From the NCBI RefSeq assembly GCF_028369055.1, contig NZ_JAQNCZ010000003.1, positions 62,001 to 126,000 on the forward strand: a stretch of 64,000 nucleotides of DNA, written 5' to 3'. Under the pieces are notes generated by a model, which ran no database searches, was not told the origin of the DNA, and worked only from the letters and a program-made list of their open reading frames with translations. How positions within the stretch are numbered: position 1 is the first letter of the stretch; the number at the start of each line of letters is the position of its first letter. The stretch comes from Cognatishimia sp. SS12. GTDB lineage: Bacteria > Pseudomonadota > Alphaproteobacteria > Rhodobacterales > Rhodobacteraceae. The position numbers and the translations under genes were made by a program. This document shows positions 63,465 through 64,000 of this stretch, piece after piece.

Positions 63465-64000
63465 TCAGAAGCTTGCGGCCGTGCGGCGCACGGTTTCAAT
63501 GCGTTGCGCATTGGGGGGATGGCTGCCAAGGAACCGATCGCCCGGATCCGGGATACGCTGGAAGAAGGCCGCCCCTTTGACCGGGTCATATCCGGCATTA
63601 TGCGCAATACGCGCGCCGAGCGCATCGGCCTCCAGCTCGTGGTCCTTGGAATAGGCGCGGGCCCCAACGGTGCCGCCCAGATTGACGCCAGCATCTACCG
63701 CGCTTTGGCCTCCGCCCAGTAGAACCGCCAGCGTGCCCCCTGCCAGCGCCCCGATGGTGGCGGTCTGGCGGGTTTGTGTCAGATGGCCGCGAATATGGTG
63801 CGCAGCCTCATGGCCCAGCACAAATGCAAGTTCATCGTCATTGCGCGTGTCTTCAACCAATGCGGCTGTGAAGGTCAGCACGGGCCGCCCGCTTGCGTCC
63901 TCGGATTGGTAGGCATTGGCAGGTTGGCGCGGATCTGAGACGTAGACAATGCGGAAATCGCAATTTGTACCAGAGCGCACCCGGTCGCGGCAGACCTGTT
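63465..64000 (-). CDS. M48-family zinc metalloprotease (C-terminal part)
   Basis: The frame runs off the right window edge, so only the C-terminal 178 codons are visible and the start is unseen. The zinc motif HEAAHH (HExxH, in LGHEAAHHIRGH) and the downstream Glu in DHELEADALGARIA fit peptidase M48. The later HPPNAQRI, part of SHPPNAQRIETV, fits Loi/BepA-like relatives. A glycine-rich hydrophobic stretch (LAGGTLAVLLGGG) follows the zinc site. Such proteases are often exported or membrane-anchored lipoproteins that clear misfolded outer-membrane proteins. It is 14 nt upstream of the YigZ-like gene. Confidence 0.9.
   Translation of the reverse strand, partial: QVCRDRVRSGTNCDFRIVYVSDPRQPANAYQSEDASGRPVLTFTAALVEDTRNDDELAFVLGHEAAHHIRGHLTQTRQTATIGALAGGTLAVLLGGGQSAVDAGVNLGGTVGARAYSKDHELEADALGARIAHNAGYDPVKGAAFFQRIPDPGDRFLGSHPPNAQRIETVRRTAASF

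Noticed and set aside
1-64000. CRISPR array, insertion sequences or antiphage defence cluster
   Set aside because: No regularly spaced repeats, transposase motifs or defence-family genes were seen on either strand, apart from the single AbrB-Doc pair.

Overview
The window is a stretch of GC-rich (about 60% by eye) chromosome from an alphaproteobacterium, most likely a member of the Rhodobacteraceae (Roseobacter group). The evidence is a GcrA cell-cycle regulator, a short-form HisG with HisZ, an NDUFS4-type complex I subunit, an Entner-Doudoroff operon (zwf-edd-eda), and several small families typical of that group (DUF6446, DUF6455, DUF1127, and the 'antifreeze protein' small family). It is mostly core-genome DNA. 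I see no prophage, transposase, CRISPR array, rRNA or convincing tRNA. The only compositionally foreign-looking DNA is an AT-rich gap before uvrB.

Layout. 1-4.4 kb: a divergent PPDK-like gene and glyQ-DUF6446-glyS (minus). 4.5-7.1 kb: a secreted SPOR/peptidoglycan-binding pseudo-protease, then an AbrB-Doc toxin-antitoxin pair. 7.2-11 kb: hisS-hisZ-hisG operon, an MgtC-like membrane protein, slyX. 11.4-14.9 kb: dnaE. 15.2-24.6 kb: a purine operon, xdhABC fused by overlaps to a BMP-type nucleoside/purine ABC transporter. 24.7-27.4 kb: aldo/keto reductase and three little-known genes, including a 45-residue exported peptide. 27.6-30.2 kb: panC-panB and glutaminase. 30.2-35.1 kb: SH3 protein, 2-hydroxyacid dehydrogenase, MFS transporter, rpe, a Lys/Pro/Ala-rich protein, DUF1127. 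35.2-41.4 kb: ilvD, then zwf-edd-eda with a strong LacI-type operator over its promoter. 41.4-44.5 kb: complex I subunit, AT-rich gap, uvrB with a possible LexA box. 44.5-50.9 kb: UspA, monooxygenase-like protein, two small exported proteins, a HisD paralogue divergent from a LysR regulator, low-molecular-weight phosphatase, a copper chaperone pair, rpmB. 51-58.6 kb: meaB, hrpB, argD-argF, an orphan ABC-2 permease, gcrA. 58.7-64 kb: AsmA protein, rimO, a lipoprotein, DUF6455, YigZ-like protein, and a partial M48 metalloprotease.

How genes work together. Purine uptake and hypoxanthine/xanthine oxidation are coupled in a single run of overlapping genes. Glucose oxidation via Zwf, Edd and Eda is one operon under one visible operator. 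Arginine (argD-argF), pantothenate (panC-panB) and histidine (hisZ-hisG) pathways are each coupled by short gaps or overlaps. The features most worth a second look are the secreted serine-protease fold lacking its catalytic triad, the HisD paralogue with its own regulator, the zwf operator, the gcrA leader (promoter, hairpin, leader peptide), and the AT-rich gap before uvrB. I did not find a clearly new multi-gene system.
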